The notes under the pieces are model-generated. The model had not been told where the DNA came from and made no database searches. It worked only from the letters and a program-made list of their open reading frames with translations. 64,000 nucleotides of DNA, taken from NCBI RefSeq assembly GCF_018070045.1, contig NZ_JAGPYK010000006.1, positions 248,001-312,000 on the forward strand, read 5' to 3'. This document shows positions 56,229 to 64,000 of this stretch, piece by piece. Made by a program: the position numbers and the translations under genes. Origin of the DNA: Micromonospora sp. U21 (GTDB lineage Bacteria; Actinomycetota; Actinomycetes; Mycobacteriales; Micromonosporaceae). The stretch's first letter is position 1, and every line of letters starts with the position of its first letter.

Positions 56229-57355
56229 GTTGAACCGTCCAATGGGAACGTGGCCCGTACCGCGAAACCGCCGTCGTCGCGGGCGGCGGCCCGCAGGGTG
56301 CCGCCCAGTCCGGTCACCCGTTCCCGCATGCCTTGCAGGCCCACGCCCGGTGTCATCGGCCGGACCGGCGACGCCGAGCCGTCATCGGCCACCGAGACGG
56401 TCAGCTGCGCCGGGGCGTACTCGACGTGGATCTGCGCGGTGGCCGGACCGGCGTGGCGGGCCACGTTGGTCAGTGCCTCCTGGACGACGCGATACCCGGC
56501 CTGGTCGACCTCGGCGGGCAGGGCCCGGGGCCGACCGGTGACGGTCACCCGCACCGGTACGCCGGCCGCCCGGGTCCGCTCGGCGAGCTCGTCCACCCGG
56601 CCCAGCCCGACGGGATCACCGTCGGTGGGCGAGCGCAGGACGTCGAGCGTCGTGCGCAGTTCCCGCATCGCGGCGCCGCTGGCCTCCTGGATCGCCAGCA
56701 GCGTGGCCGACGGCTCCTCGCCGTGCTTGCGGGCCAGGTGCACGGCGATCCCGGCCTGCACCTTGATCACCGAGATGCTGTGGGTCAGCGAGTCGTGCAG
56801 GTCACGGGCGATGCGCAGGCGCTCCTCCCCGGCGCGACGCAACGCCATCTCCTCCCGGGTGCGTTCGGCCTCGATCGCCCGCTGCTCGACCTGCTCCAGG
56901 TACGCCCGGCGCTGCCGCGCTACCAGCCCGGCGACGTTGGCCGCCACGAACCAGCCCAGCAGCAGGGACGTCCGCTCGACGATCAGCTGGCCCGGCCGGT
57001 CGGCGGGCGCGACCGAGGCGTCGCGGGCCAGGAAGCCCCCGAGGAAGACGAGGCTGGCCAGGGCGGCGGCCGCACGGTGCCCCCGCCAGGCGGAGACGTA
57101 GACCGCGCCGAGGACGGGGAACGCGGCGGACACCCCGGGGTGCACCCGCACGTGGAGGGCCAGCATGGCGCCGCTCACCGCGACCAACGCCACCACCGGA
57201 TAGCGTCGGCACGCCGCCAGGGCCACCGCCATGACCAGGATCAGGCCGACGTCGACCGCCCGCACCGGTGCGGCGTCCGGCGCGAGCGCGGAGTTGGCGA
57301 GCAGGAGGACGCCGAGGGCGAGGCCGCCGAGGGCGTACGGCAGGTCACGGCGCAT
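56225..57355 (-). CDS. NarL-type sensor histidine kinase
   Basis: A 376-residue kinase: about five N-terminal membrane helices, the HisKA_3 box RIARDLHDSLTHSISVIKVQ with the phospho-His, and a C-terminal HATPase (VVQEALTNVARHAG, VADDGSASPV, GVGLQGMRERV). The ATG at 57355 is taken. It is coupled to its response regulator by a 4-bp overlap. The membrane domain lacks a large external loop, so the signal may be sensed in the membrane. Confidence 0.92.
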   Translation of the reverse strand: MRRDLPYALGGLALGVLLLANSALAPDAAPVRAVDVGLILVMAVALAACRRYPVVALVAVSGAMLALHVRVHPGVSAAFPVLGAVYVSAWRGHRAAAALASLVFLGGFLARDASVAPADRPGQLIVERTSLLLGWFVAANVAGLVARQRRAYLEQVEQRAIEAERTREEMALRRAGEERLRIARDLHDSLTHSISVIKVQAGIAVHLARKHGEEPSATLLAIQEASGAAMRELRTTLDVLRSPTDGDPVGLGRVDELAERTRAAGVPVRVTVTGRPRALPAEVDQAGYRVVQEALTNVARHAGPATAQIHVEYAPAQLTVSVADDGSASPVRPMTPGVGLQGMRERVTGLGGTLRAAARDDGGFAVRATFPLDGST

Positions 57356-57498
57356 GATCGAACTGTAGAACGGTCGTTCGCGGGGAACATCCCCCGTTCG
57401 CGGTAGATAGGGCGTACCGCGGACGCGGTATCGGCGGGTGGCCAAGTGTCTGCGGCGGCACGACGCTTTCCGGGCCCGCCGCGGCAAGCATCGAGCCC

Positions 57499-58488
57499 AT
57501 GACATACCGCTTCTTCACCCCCGCTCCCGCGAAGTCGGCAACCGGGCTCACCGCGGCGGTCTACCGGCAGCTACGGGACGAGTTCCTCGGGCCGGTGCCC
57601 ACCTTCCAGGCGCTCTCGGCGGTGCCGGAGTTGCTGGCCGCGACCTGGGCGCTGATACGCGAGGCCCTGCTCGCCGGGGACGCGTCCCGGGTCGACCGCG
57701 AACTCGTCGCATCGGCGGTGTCCCGGGCCAACCGCTGCCGGTTCTGCGTCGACGCCCACGTGATGCTGCTGCACGCGCTCAGCGAGCACGAGCTGGCCGA
57801 GGTCATCGCACGGGGCGGGACGCCGGCGAAGCCGAGGCACGCCGAACTCGCCGCCTGGGCCGAGGCCAGCCGCAGCCCGAGAGCCGCCGCCTGGACCAGC
57901 CCGTACGGCCCGGAGCTCACCGGCACCCTGCTCGCCTTCCACTTCATCACCCGGGGTGTCTCGGCGCTGCTCGACCCGGATCTGCTGCCCGGTGGCCTGC
58001 AGCGCTCCCCGGTGGTGCGGTCGGTCGGGGGCCGGCTCTACGCCAGGACGGCGCGGGAGCGGAAGGAGCCCGGTCTCAGCCTCCCGCTCCTCGAAGCCGG
58101 CACGACGGTCCCGCCGGCCTGGGCCGGGGACAGCCCGGTCGGCACTGCGTACGCGGCGTTGCGGAACGCGGCCCTGCGCGGCGGAGACCTGCTGGGCGAC
58201 GTGGCGCGCCAGACCGTCTCGGCCACGGTGCGCTGGGAGGACGGACGGCACCCGGCTCGGCCCTCGGACTGGGCCGTCGACCTGGTCCGGGACGTCCCGG
58301 GCGCGGATCGGGTGGGAACACGCATCGCGCTGCTGGCGGCGTTCGCGCCCAGCGCGGTCACCGTCGGCGACGTCGCCCTCTGGCGGCTGTCCCATCCGGA
58401 CGACGCCGACCTCGTACGGCTGGTCGCGTACGGCGCGATCACGGCCACCGATCACGTCGCCCAGGCACTGGCCTCGGCTCACCTCTAG
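57499..58488 (+). CDS. CMD/alkylhydroperoxidase-like protein (long form)
   Basis: A 329-residue helical protein. CRFCVDAH at residues 80-87 is the CxxC-x2-H of AhpD-like peroxidatic CMD proteins, and ELVASAVSRANRCRFCVD is the typical lead-in. The C-terminal 200 residues have additional helical repeats, so it is longer than AhpD. It is the first gene of an operon with a DUF6220-like membrane protein and a multicopper oxidase. A redox role is likely. Confidence 0.85.
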   Translation: MTYRFFTPAPAKSATGLTAAVYRQLRDEFLGPVPTFQALSAVPELLAATWALIREALLAGDASRVDRELVASAVSRANRCRFCVDAHVMLLHALSEHELAEVIARGGTPAKPRHAELAAWAEASRSPRAAAWTSPYGPELTGTLLAFHFITRGVSALLDPDLLPGGLQRSPVVRSVGGRLYARTARERKEPGLSLPLLEAGTTVPPAWAGDSPVGTAYAALRNAALRGGDLLGDVARQTVSATVRWEDGRHPARPSDWAVDLVRDVPGADRVGTRIALLAAFAPSAVTVGDVALWRLSHPDDADLVRLVAYGAITATDHVAQALASAHL

Positions 58489-58497
58489 GAGAGCACC

Positions 58498-58950
58498 ATG
58501 CGCAAGGCCTTCGTCGTCGTCACCACTCTGCTGCTCATCGCGTTCGCTGTGCAGTTCGTCTTCGCCGCCGTGGGCGCGTTCACGAAGCCCGCGGGCGACG
58601 GCGCGTACGCGCTGCACAGCGTCAACGGGATGGCGGTCATCCCCGTTCTCACCCTGCTCACCATCCTGTTCGCCGCGCTGGCGAAGGCGCCGGGCCGGCT
58701 CATCGGACTGACGACCCTGCCGCTCGGCCTCGTCGTCGTACAGGCGCTCACCGCCATGCTCGCGAACGGGTCCACCGACGCCGCGAGCGCCAGTACCCCG
58801 TTCGGCCTGACCATCGCCGGGCTGCACGCGGTCAACGGAATCATCGCGGTGCACGTCGTGGTCGGCATCCTCCGGGCAGCGCGAACGCTGGTCGACCCCG
58901 CGCCGGCGGGCGCCACCCAGGTGACCGTCCGGGAAGCGGAGCCGGCATGA
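58498..58950 (+). CDS. Four-helix membrane protein, DUF6220-like
   Basis: A 150-residue protein with four membrane helices. Paired histidines HSVNGM and HAVNGI plus HVVVGI in successive helices resemble a haem-binding b561-like arrangement, but this is only inferred. It lies 9 bp after the CMD stop behind AGGAGAG and its stop overlaps the multicopper oxidase start (ATGA). Confidence 0.75.
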   Translation: MRKAFVVVTTLLLIAFAVQFVFAAVGAFTKPAGDGAYALHSVNGMAVIPVLTLLTILFAALAKAPGRLIGLTTLPLGLVVVQALTAMLANGSTDAASASTPFGLTIAGLHAVNGIIAVHVVVGILRAARTLVDPAPAGATQVTVREAEPA

Positions 58951-60686
58951 CCACCGGCTCGCTGCTCGCGGTCGACCTCGCGATCGCGGTCCTCGCGGCC
59001 GCCGCATGGCTGGGCGGCGGCGCCGCATCGGCCGCCCGGCGCCGCCCGCTCGCGCTGGGACTGGCCGCCTTCGCGCTGCTCGCCACGCTCGCCCGCGCGT
59101 TCACGACCATCGCGCTCGCCCGTGCCGGCTGGTGGTTCGCGGGGGAGAAGGTCCTCATCGCCGCCCCACTGTCGCTCGCGGCGGTGGTCGTCGCCGGGCC
59201 GCGGCTGCTGCGGGCGCCGGGCGACATCCGGTCCCTCGCGGTCCCGCTTCTGTTCGCCGGGTACGCCCAGAGCGGCGGACTGCTCGTGACGCTCCTGCAC
59301 GGCTATCCGGCGTCGGCGGGCGTGGGACTGCTCGCGCTCGCCGGGGTGGTCGCGGCGACCGGGGTCTCGTGGCGCGTCCTCGGCGCGCGCCCGTCCCGGA
59401 TGGTGTCCCGGGCCGCCCTCGTGGTGGCGGTCGCGACGCTGGTAACCGGAACCGGACTGGCCGTCGCCCCGGAAGCCGCGCCCGGCGTACCCCATGGTCC
59501 TGGATATCCGACTGCGCGGACCGCCGACGAACCGACCAGGCGGTTCGCTCTGACGGCCGGGACCGCCACGGTGAGCGTCAGCGGCCGTGACGTCGCGGCG
59601 TGGGCGTTCAACGCGCAGGTTCCCGGGCCGGAGCTGACCGCAACCGTCGGCGACGTCCTCGAGGTGACGCTGCGCAACCGGGACATCACGCGGGGCGTCA
59701 CGCTGCACTGGCACGGGTACGACGTGCCGAACAGTCAGGACGGGGTGCCCGGCGTGACGCAGGCGGCGGTGCTGCCCGGCCAGGAGTTCGTCTACCGGTT
59801 CCGCGCCGACCAGGTCGGGACGTACTGGTACCACACGCATGCGGTTTCCGACGTCGGTGTGCGGATGGGCCTCTACGGTGTCCTGGTGGTGCGCCCTGCG
59901 CCGATGACCGGCGTCGACGTCACAGTGCCGGTGCACACGCTGGCGGGCCTTGCGCTGCCTGAACCGAGAACGGAGCCGGTCGAGGCGGGCGTGCCCGTGC
60001 GGCTGCGGCTGATCAACACCGACAGCACGACGCACCGCTACGCCCTGGCCGGGACGCCGTTCCGGGTCGCCGCGATCGACGGATACGACCTGCGGGGCCC
60101 GGCATCCCTGGTGGACACGGCCGTGCTGATCCCGGCCGGGGGCCGCTACGACCTGGTGTTCACCGCGCCACCCACGCCGGTGGCGCTGTTCGTCGACGGA
60201 CGGCCGGTCTACTCGACCGGACCGGTGTCGGCGGCGACCGGCGCGTGGCCGGTGCTGGATCCGCTCACCTACGGCGTCGGTTCTCCGGTGCCCTGGTCCA
60301 GGGTCGACAAGGAGTTCACCCTCGTACTCGACCGTGGCCTCGACCTGCGCGGACTGCTTCCGCGATACGCCCACACCGTCAACGGCGCGGCCGACCCGGA
60401 CATCCCGTCGCAGGTCGTACGGCTCGGCGACGTCGTCGCGTTCACGATCGTCAACAGGTCTCAGATCGTGCACCCGTGGCATCTGCACGGCCATCACGTC
60501 CTGGTGCTGTCCCGCAACGGTGAGCCGGCGACCGGAAGTCCCTTGTGGCTGGACTCCTTCGACGTACGCCCCGGTGAGGTGTGGGAGGTGGCGTTCCGGG
60601 CCGACAACCCAGGGATGTGGGCCAACCACTGCCACAATCTGGCGCACGCCGACGCCGGGATGACGCTGCACCTGATGTACTCGTGA
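58947..60686 (+). CDS. Membrane-anchored multicopper oxidase
   Basis: A 579-residue protein. The first 170 residues form about five membrane helices. Cupredoxin domains follow from about residue 195. Copper motifs are HWHG from residue 254, HTH near residue 295, HPWHLHGH near 508-515 and HCHNLAHADAGM near 561-572, so all type 1-3 sites are present. The membrane module fused to a two-domain-like oxidase is unusual. It is coupled to the DUF6220-like gene by a 4-bp overlap. Confidence 0.9.
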   Translation: MTTGSLLAVDLAIAVLAAAAWLGGGAASAARRRPLALGLAAFALLATLARAFTTIALARAGWWFAGEKVLIAAPLSLAAVVVAGPRLLRAPGDIRSLAVPLLFAGYAQSGGLLVTLLHGYPASAGVGLLALAGVVAATGVSWRVLGARPSRMVSRAALVVAVATLVTGTGLAVAPEAAPGVPHGPGYPTARTADEPTRRFALTAGTATVSVSGRDVAAWAFNAQVPGPELTATVGDVLEVTLRNRDITRGVTLHWHGYDVPNSQDGVPGVTQAAVLPGQEFVYRFRADQVGTYWYHTHAVSDVGVRMGLYGVLVVRPAPMTGVDVTVPVHTLAGLALPEPRTEPVEAGVPVRLRLINTDSTTHRYALAGTPFRVAAIDGYDLRGPASLVDTAVLIPAGGRYDLVFTAPPTPVALFVDGRPVYSTGPVSAATGAWPVLDPLTYGVGSPVPWSRVDKEFTLVLDRGLDLRGLLPRYAHTVNGAADPDIPSQVVRLGDVVAFTIVNRSQIVHPWHLHGHHVLVLSRNGEPATGSPLWLDSFDVRPGEVWEVAFRADNPGMWANHCHNLAHADAGMTLHLMYS

Positions 60687-60939
60687 TCCTGGACATGGGG
60701 TGGATCGGGTCGGATTGCGCACCGGTATGCGGCGCAGGTCGCAGCTCCGATGGCCGGCACGTTGCGCAGCCCGCGGTGGCGAATGGCCGGGGCCGACGAG
60801 TGGCTGGCGTCATCGATCACTCGGGCTCGCACAACAGGTGGTTGTGGCTCGCCGCCGGTTCAGTTGTTTGATCCGTCCTCCGGGCCCTGCTGTGCTCACA
60901 GCGATCAACGGCGGGTTGTCCGAGGGGGAGGCGCAGAGC

Positions 60940-62022
60940 GTGGTCGAGTTTCGCCGCAAGCGACCGGTGATGATCGCGATGGACCTGGCGCGGTTGGCGG
61001 TCATCATGACGATCCCGGTCGCGTACGCATTCGGCGTGCTCAGCTTCGTCCAGCTGCTGGTCGTCTCGGCCGTGGTCGCCGCAGCCAAGATCGCCTTCAA
61101 CGCCGCCGGCGGCGCCTACCTCGAGGCCCTCGTCCGGCCGGATGACCTGCTCGTGGCGAACGCGCGGTTCGAGTCGACGACGTGGAGCTCCATCGCCGTC
61201 GGGCCGCCGCTGGGCGGCGCGGCGATCGGCCTGCTCGGACCGGTCACCACCGTGGTGGCCGACGCACTCAGCCATCTGTTGTCCGCGCTGGGCATCACGG
61301 CGATCCGCGGCCGGGAGGAACACCCGCAGCGACCCGGCACGCGCCGGGCCCGGGCCAACGAGTTGCTCGACGGCTGGCGACACCTCCTGACCCACCCCGG
61401 CCTGCGGGCGCTCTACCTCAACCACCTGCTCGTCAGCGGACTGATCATGGCCACGGAGCCGCTGTTGGCCGTCCTCCTGCTCCGCCAGCTCGGATTCCCA
61501 CCCTGGCAGTACGGCCTCGCCTTCGCCGTCCCCTGCGTCGGCGCACTCATCGGCTCACGCCTCGCCCGCGGTGTCGTGGCGCGGTATGGCGGACACCGGA
61601 TCCTCCGCACCGTCGGCACCCTGCGGGCGGTCTGGCTGATCGGCCTCGCCTTCGTCCAGCCCGGTGTCGCCGGCCTCGCGACCGTGATGGCTGTTGAGCT
61701 CGCGATCATCATCAGCATGAGCCTGTACAACCCGGTGCTCGCCACCTGTCGACTCGAACACACGCCCAAGGACCGCGTCGCCCGGACCCTGTCGGCCTGG
61801 TCGATCAGCAGCAGCGCCTCCATCGCCATCCTCAGCGCGGTGGGCGGACTGCTCGCCAACGCCACCAGCGCGCGCACGGCCATCGCGGTCGCGGGACTGC
61901 TCATCCTCGCCAGCCCGCTGCTGCTGACCCGCCGCAGAGATCTCGCAGCCGTACCCGACCTCGGCCTGACAGCAGCCGGTCGCCAACCACAGACAGCAGG
62001 CGTTTCGCGGGAAGCCGGCTAA
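60940..62022 (+). pseudogene. MFS transporter lacking its N-terminal helices
   Basis: The frame from 60940 matches an MFS exporter from VEFRRKRPVMIAMDLARLAV (the loop after helix 2) through LLTRRRDLAAVPDLG, but the usual two first helices are absent. Upstream in-frame sequence (60700-60939) has no membrane segment. The GTG at 60940 has GGGGGAGG 9 bases upstream, so a truncated protein of 360 residues could still be made. In another frame HNRWLWLAAGSVV (60828-60870) may be a remnant of helix 1. Confidence 0.7.
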
Positions 62023-62193
62023 GGGGCTGGGAAACGCCTGAGGCGCACCGGAGAAAGAGCGGGTGGCGGACCAGTCGGAGGGTGGCGCGGATTGCCTGTC
62101 TTCTATACCGTGACACGGTTGCAGGCGGCTACTTCCCCGACAGGGCGGTTCCGCGACCGGATTCGCGTACGTAGTCGACGTGAGGGGTTCGTC

Positions 62194-63027
62194 GTGACCA
62201 TGGACTCGCAGGCGACCGACCGGCCCGACGCCGGCGAGGTCGACGTGCAGCAGGGGATCGACACGTCGGTGCCGCACTCGGCACGGATCTGGAACTACTG
62301 GCTCGGCGGCAAGGACAACTTCGCGGTCGATCGTGAGGCCGGCGACCAGTACCGGCAGGTCTTCCCCGGCGTCGTCGACGTGGCGCGCGCCTCCCGGCAG
62401 TTCCTGGTCCGCTCGATCGCGTTCCTCGCCGGTGAGGCCGGCGTCCGCCAGTTCCTCGACGTCGGCACCGGCCTGCCGACTGCCAACAACACCCATGAGG
62501 TGGCACAGCGGATCGTGCCGGACGCGCGGATCGTCTACGTCGACAGCGACCCGCTGGTGCTGGTGCACGCCCGCGCGCTGCTGGTCAGCACGGCCGAGGG
62601 CAGGACCGCCTACATCGACGCCGACCTGCGCGATCCGGCCGGGGTCATCGCCGAGGCCGGCAAGACGCTCGACTTCCAGCAGCCGATCGGCCTCATTCTC
62701 AGCGGCGTCATGGGTCACGTGCCCGACTACGAGGCGGCACGCTCGATCACGCGGCAGCTGCTGGCGCCGCTGCCGAGCGGCAGTTACCTCTCGCTCAACG
62801 ACGGCAGCAGCCTGATCAGCCCCGAGATGCAGCAGGCGCAGGACGACTACAACGACACCGGGGCGACCCCGTACACGCTGCGCTCGCCCGACCAGATCGC
62901 GGGGTTCTTCGAGGGCCTGGATCTGGTGGAGCCGGGCGTCGTGCCGTGCCCGCAGTGGCGACCCGACGACGCGGTCGACACGCCGCCCGACATCGACGCC
63001 TTCGGCGGGGTAGGCCGCAAGCGCTGA
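62194..63027 (+). CDS. SAM-dependent methyltransferase of DUF574 type
   Basis: A 277-residue protein with the DUF574 signature HSARIWNYWLGGKDNFAVDRE near the N-terminus, VRQFLDVGTGLPTANNTHEV as its SAM motif, and VDSDPLVLVHARALL. The family is abundant in actinobacteria, often several dozen copies per genome, and its substrates are unknown. The GTG at 62194 follows GAGGGG. It is monocistronic. Confidence 0.92.
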   Translation: MTMDSQATDRPDAGEVDVQQGIDTSVPHSARIWNYWLGGKDNFAVDREAGDQYRQVFPGVVDVARASRQFLVRSIAFLAGEAGVRQFLDVGTGLPTANNTHEVAQRIVPDARIVYVDSDPLVLVHARALLVSTAEGRTAYIDADLRDPAGVIAEAGKTLDFQQPIGLILSGVMGHVPDYEAARSITRQLLAPLPSGSYLSLNDGSSLISPEMQQAQDDYNDTGATPYTLRSPDQIAGFFEGLDLVEPGVVPCPQWRPDDAVDTPPDIDAFGGVGRKR

Positions 63028-63064
63028 GACTCCGGCGGTCGGAGGGTGGATCAGCTGACCGTCC

Positions 63065-63708
63065 TTACGAAAGGCCGGCCTGGATGGCCAGGATGGCCAC
63101 TCGCACGCGGTCGCGGCTGCCGGTCTTTGCCAGCACGTTCGCGACGTGGGTTTGACCGTGCTCATTGATAGATGAAGATGTTGTGCGATCTCGTCGTTGT
63201 TGAGCCCGGCACCGATCAACGTGAGCACGTCGGTCTCGCGCGCGGTCAGCTGGTAGGCGGCGAGGTCCACGTGGGTAGCCGGGCCGGTCGCCCGTACACG
63301 TTCGAGGACGGCGCCGGTGACCGCGGCCGAGAGGATCGCGCCGCCGGCAGCGACTGTGCGTACGGCGGACATGAGGTCGTGGGCACTACTGCGTTTGAGG
63401 AGGAACCCACGCGCCCCGGAGGCGATGGCGTCCAGGACGTATGCGTCATCGTCAAAGGTGGTGACGATGATGACGGCCGGCGCATGGGGAATCGTCGCCA
63501 GCTCAAGGGTGGCTTGCAGGCCGTCCAGGACCGGCATGCGGATGTCGACGAGGGCGACGTCGATGCGGGGATCGAGGCGGACGGCATCGAGAAGCTCCCG
63601 CCCGTCCGCGGCTTCGGCTGCGACGTGGATGTCCGACTGGGAACGCAGAATCTGGCTGAAGCCGTCGCGGACCAGATGCTGGTCGTCGGCGATCACGACA
63701 CGGATCAT
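63065..63708 (-). pseudogene. NarL-type response regulator with a -1 frameshift in its HTH
   Basis: The receiver domain is intact (IADDQHLVRDGF, phospho-Asp in ALVDIRMPVLDG, Lys in GFLLKRSSAHD). The LuxR helix-turn-helix is normal up to LHLSMSTVK, then the frame changes: the minus strand has GTCAAACCCAC where GTCAAAACCCAC is expected (near 63149-63153), one A short in a homopolymer. The correct tail (THVANVLAKTGSRDRVRVAI) continues in the next frame to a TAA at 63065. Restored length is 214 residues. It is either a pseudogene or a homopolymer error. Confidence 0.85.
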
Positions 63709-63895
63709 GGCTTCGCCACCGGCAGGCTGGCCTCCAGCACCGTACCGCCGGCGGGGCGCCGGTTCACGTGAGCGCTGCGGCCGAGCGCCCGCGCGCGTTC
63801 CTCGATGCCGAGCAGTCCCGAGCCGCGCGTTACGGCCTGGGGCGGACCGATCCCGTTGTCGCTCACCCGCAGCCGGGCATGGCCGGAAACAAGTT
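63705..63895 (-). pseudogene. C-terminal stub of a histidine kinase
   Basis: About 60 residues of a HATPase remain: RLRVSDNGIGPPQAVTRGSG through LLGIEERARALGR and a GGTVLEASLPVAKP end, with the stop overlapping the response-regulator ATG (ATGA). Further upstream the frame has no kinase similarity, and the N box, HisKA and sensor regions are missing, so the 5' part is deleted. Confidence 0.75.
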
Positions 63896-64000
63896 CGCTC
63901 GCGCACGCCCTTGCGCCGCGTCCCGTTGCCGGATCGTCAATCGGTCCGGGTGCGGAGGCTCCGCGCCAGGGTGGGGATCATCACCGTCGCAGGGACGAGG

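Noticed and set aside
61555..63906. A 783-codon open frame on the minus strand
   Set aside because: Only its first part is the real response regulator; the rest is antisense to the methyltransferase and MFS genes and arises from the frameshift.
63937..64000. Possible 3' end of another minus-strand gene (ends LARSLRTRTD, stop at 63937)
   Set aside because: Only about 20 codons are in the window, so no family can be recognised and chance is likely.

Overview
The window is very GC-rich actinobacterial chromosome, most likely Micromonosporaceae (Micromonospora-like). The evidence is the codon bias, frequent GTG starts, a complete Pup-proteasome locus, PafBC, the helY/tat neighbourhood and a REP-like hairpin of a kind I associate with Micromonospora. 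No rRNA, tRNA, CRISPR array or transposase was seen.

Layout. 0-17 kb is mixed housekeeping and accessory DNA: a CPBP protease cut by the left edge, a methyltransferase, mug, a HelR-type RNA polymerase-recycling ATPase preceded by a rifamycin-associated element, an ArsR/SRPBCC pair, a ChaA-type antiporter, an ECF42-like sigma factor with its DGPF partner, a zinc metallopeptidase, HAD and CMD proteins, a FtsX/LolD-type ABC transporter with an orphan NarL-type regulator, and a RecB-like nuclease. 17-44 kb is the conserved core: site-2 protease, trmI, ferredoxin, arc, dop, pup, an endonuclease VII-like gene, prcB, prcA, rmlB (antisense), pafA, an oxalate-decarboxylase-like bicupin, a frameshifted CDF transporter, pafB, pafC, tatA, tatC, a lipid kinase, an RHH/PIN toxin-antitoxin pair and helY. 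Dop deamidates Pup (which ends in GGQ), PafA ligates it to substrates, ARC unfolds them and PrcBA degrades them; PafBC is the DNA-damage activator usually linked to this locus.

44-64 kb is accessory: an MHYT membrane protein, a secreted SH3-like protein, a PadR/membrane-protein pair with a clear operator, BON, GlsB-like and two STAS proteins, an OmpR-type two-component system with a GerMN lipoprotein, a SulP transporter with its MerR regulator and a palindromic promoter, a divergent TetR/SnoaL pair, a NarL-type two-component system, and a CMD / DUF6220-like / multicopper oxidase operon. The right end is visibly decaying: an SDR fragment, an MFS protein lacking its N-terminus, a frameshifted response regulator and the stub of its kinase.

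The points most worth following are the nuclease embedded between pup and prcB, the RAE in front of helR, the membrane-anchored multicopper oxidase operon, the well-formed operators (PadR, MerR, TetR, and an inverted repeat upstream of the ABC transporter), and the two single-base frameshifts, which may be real mutations or sequence errors.
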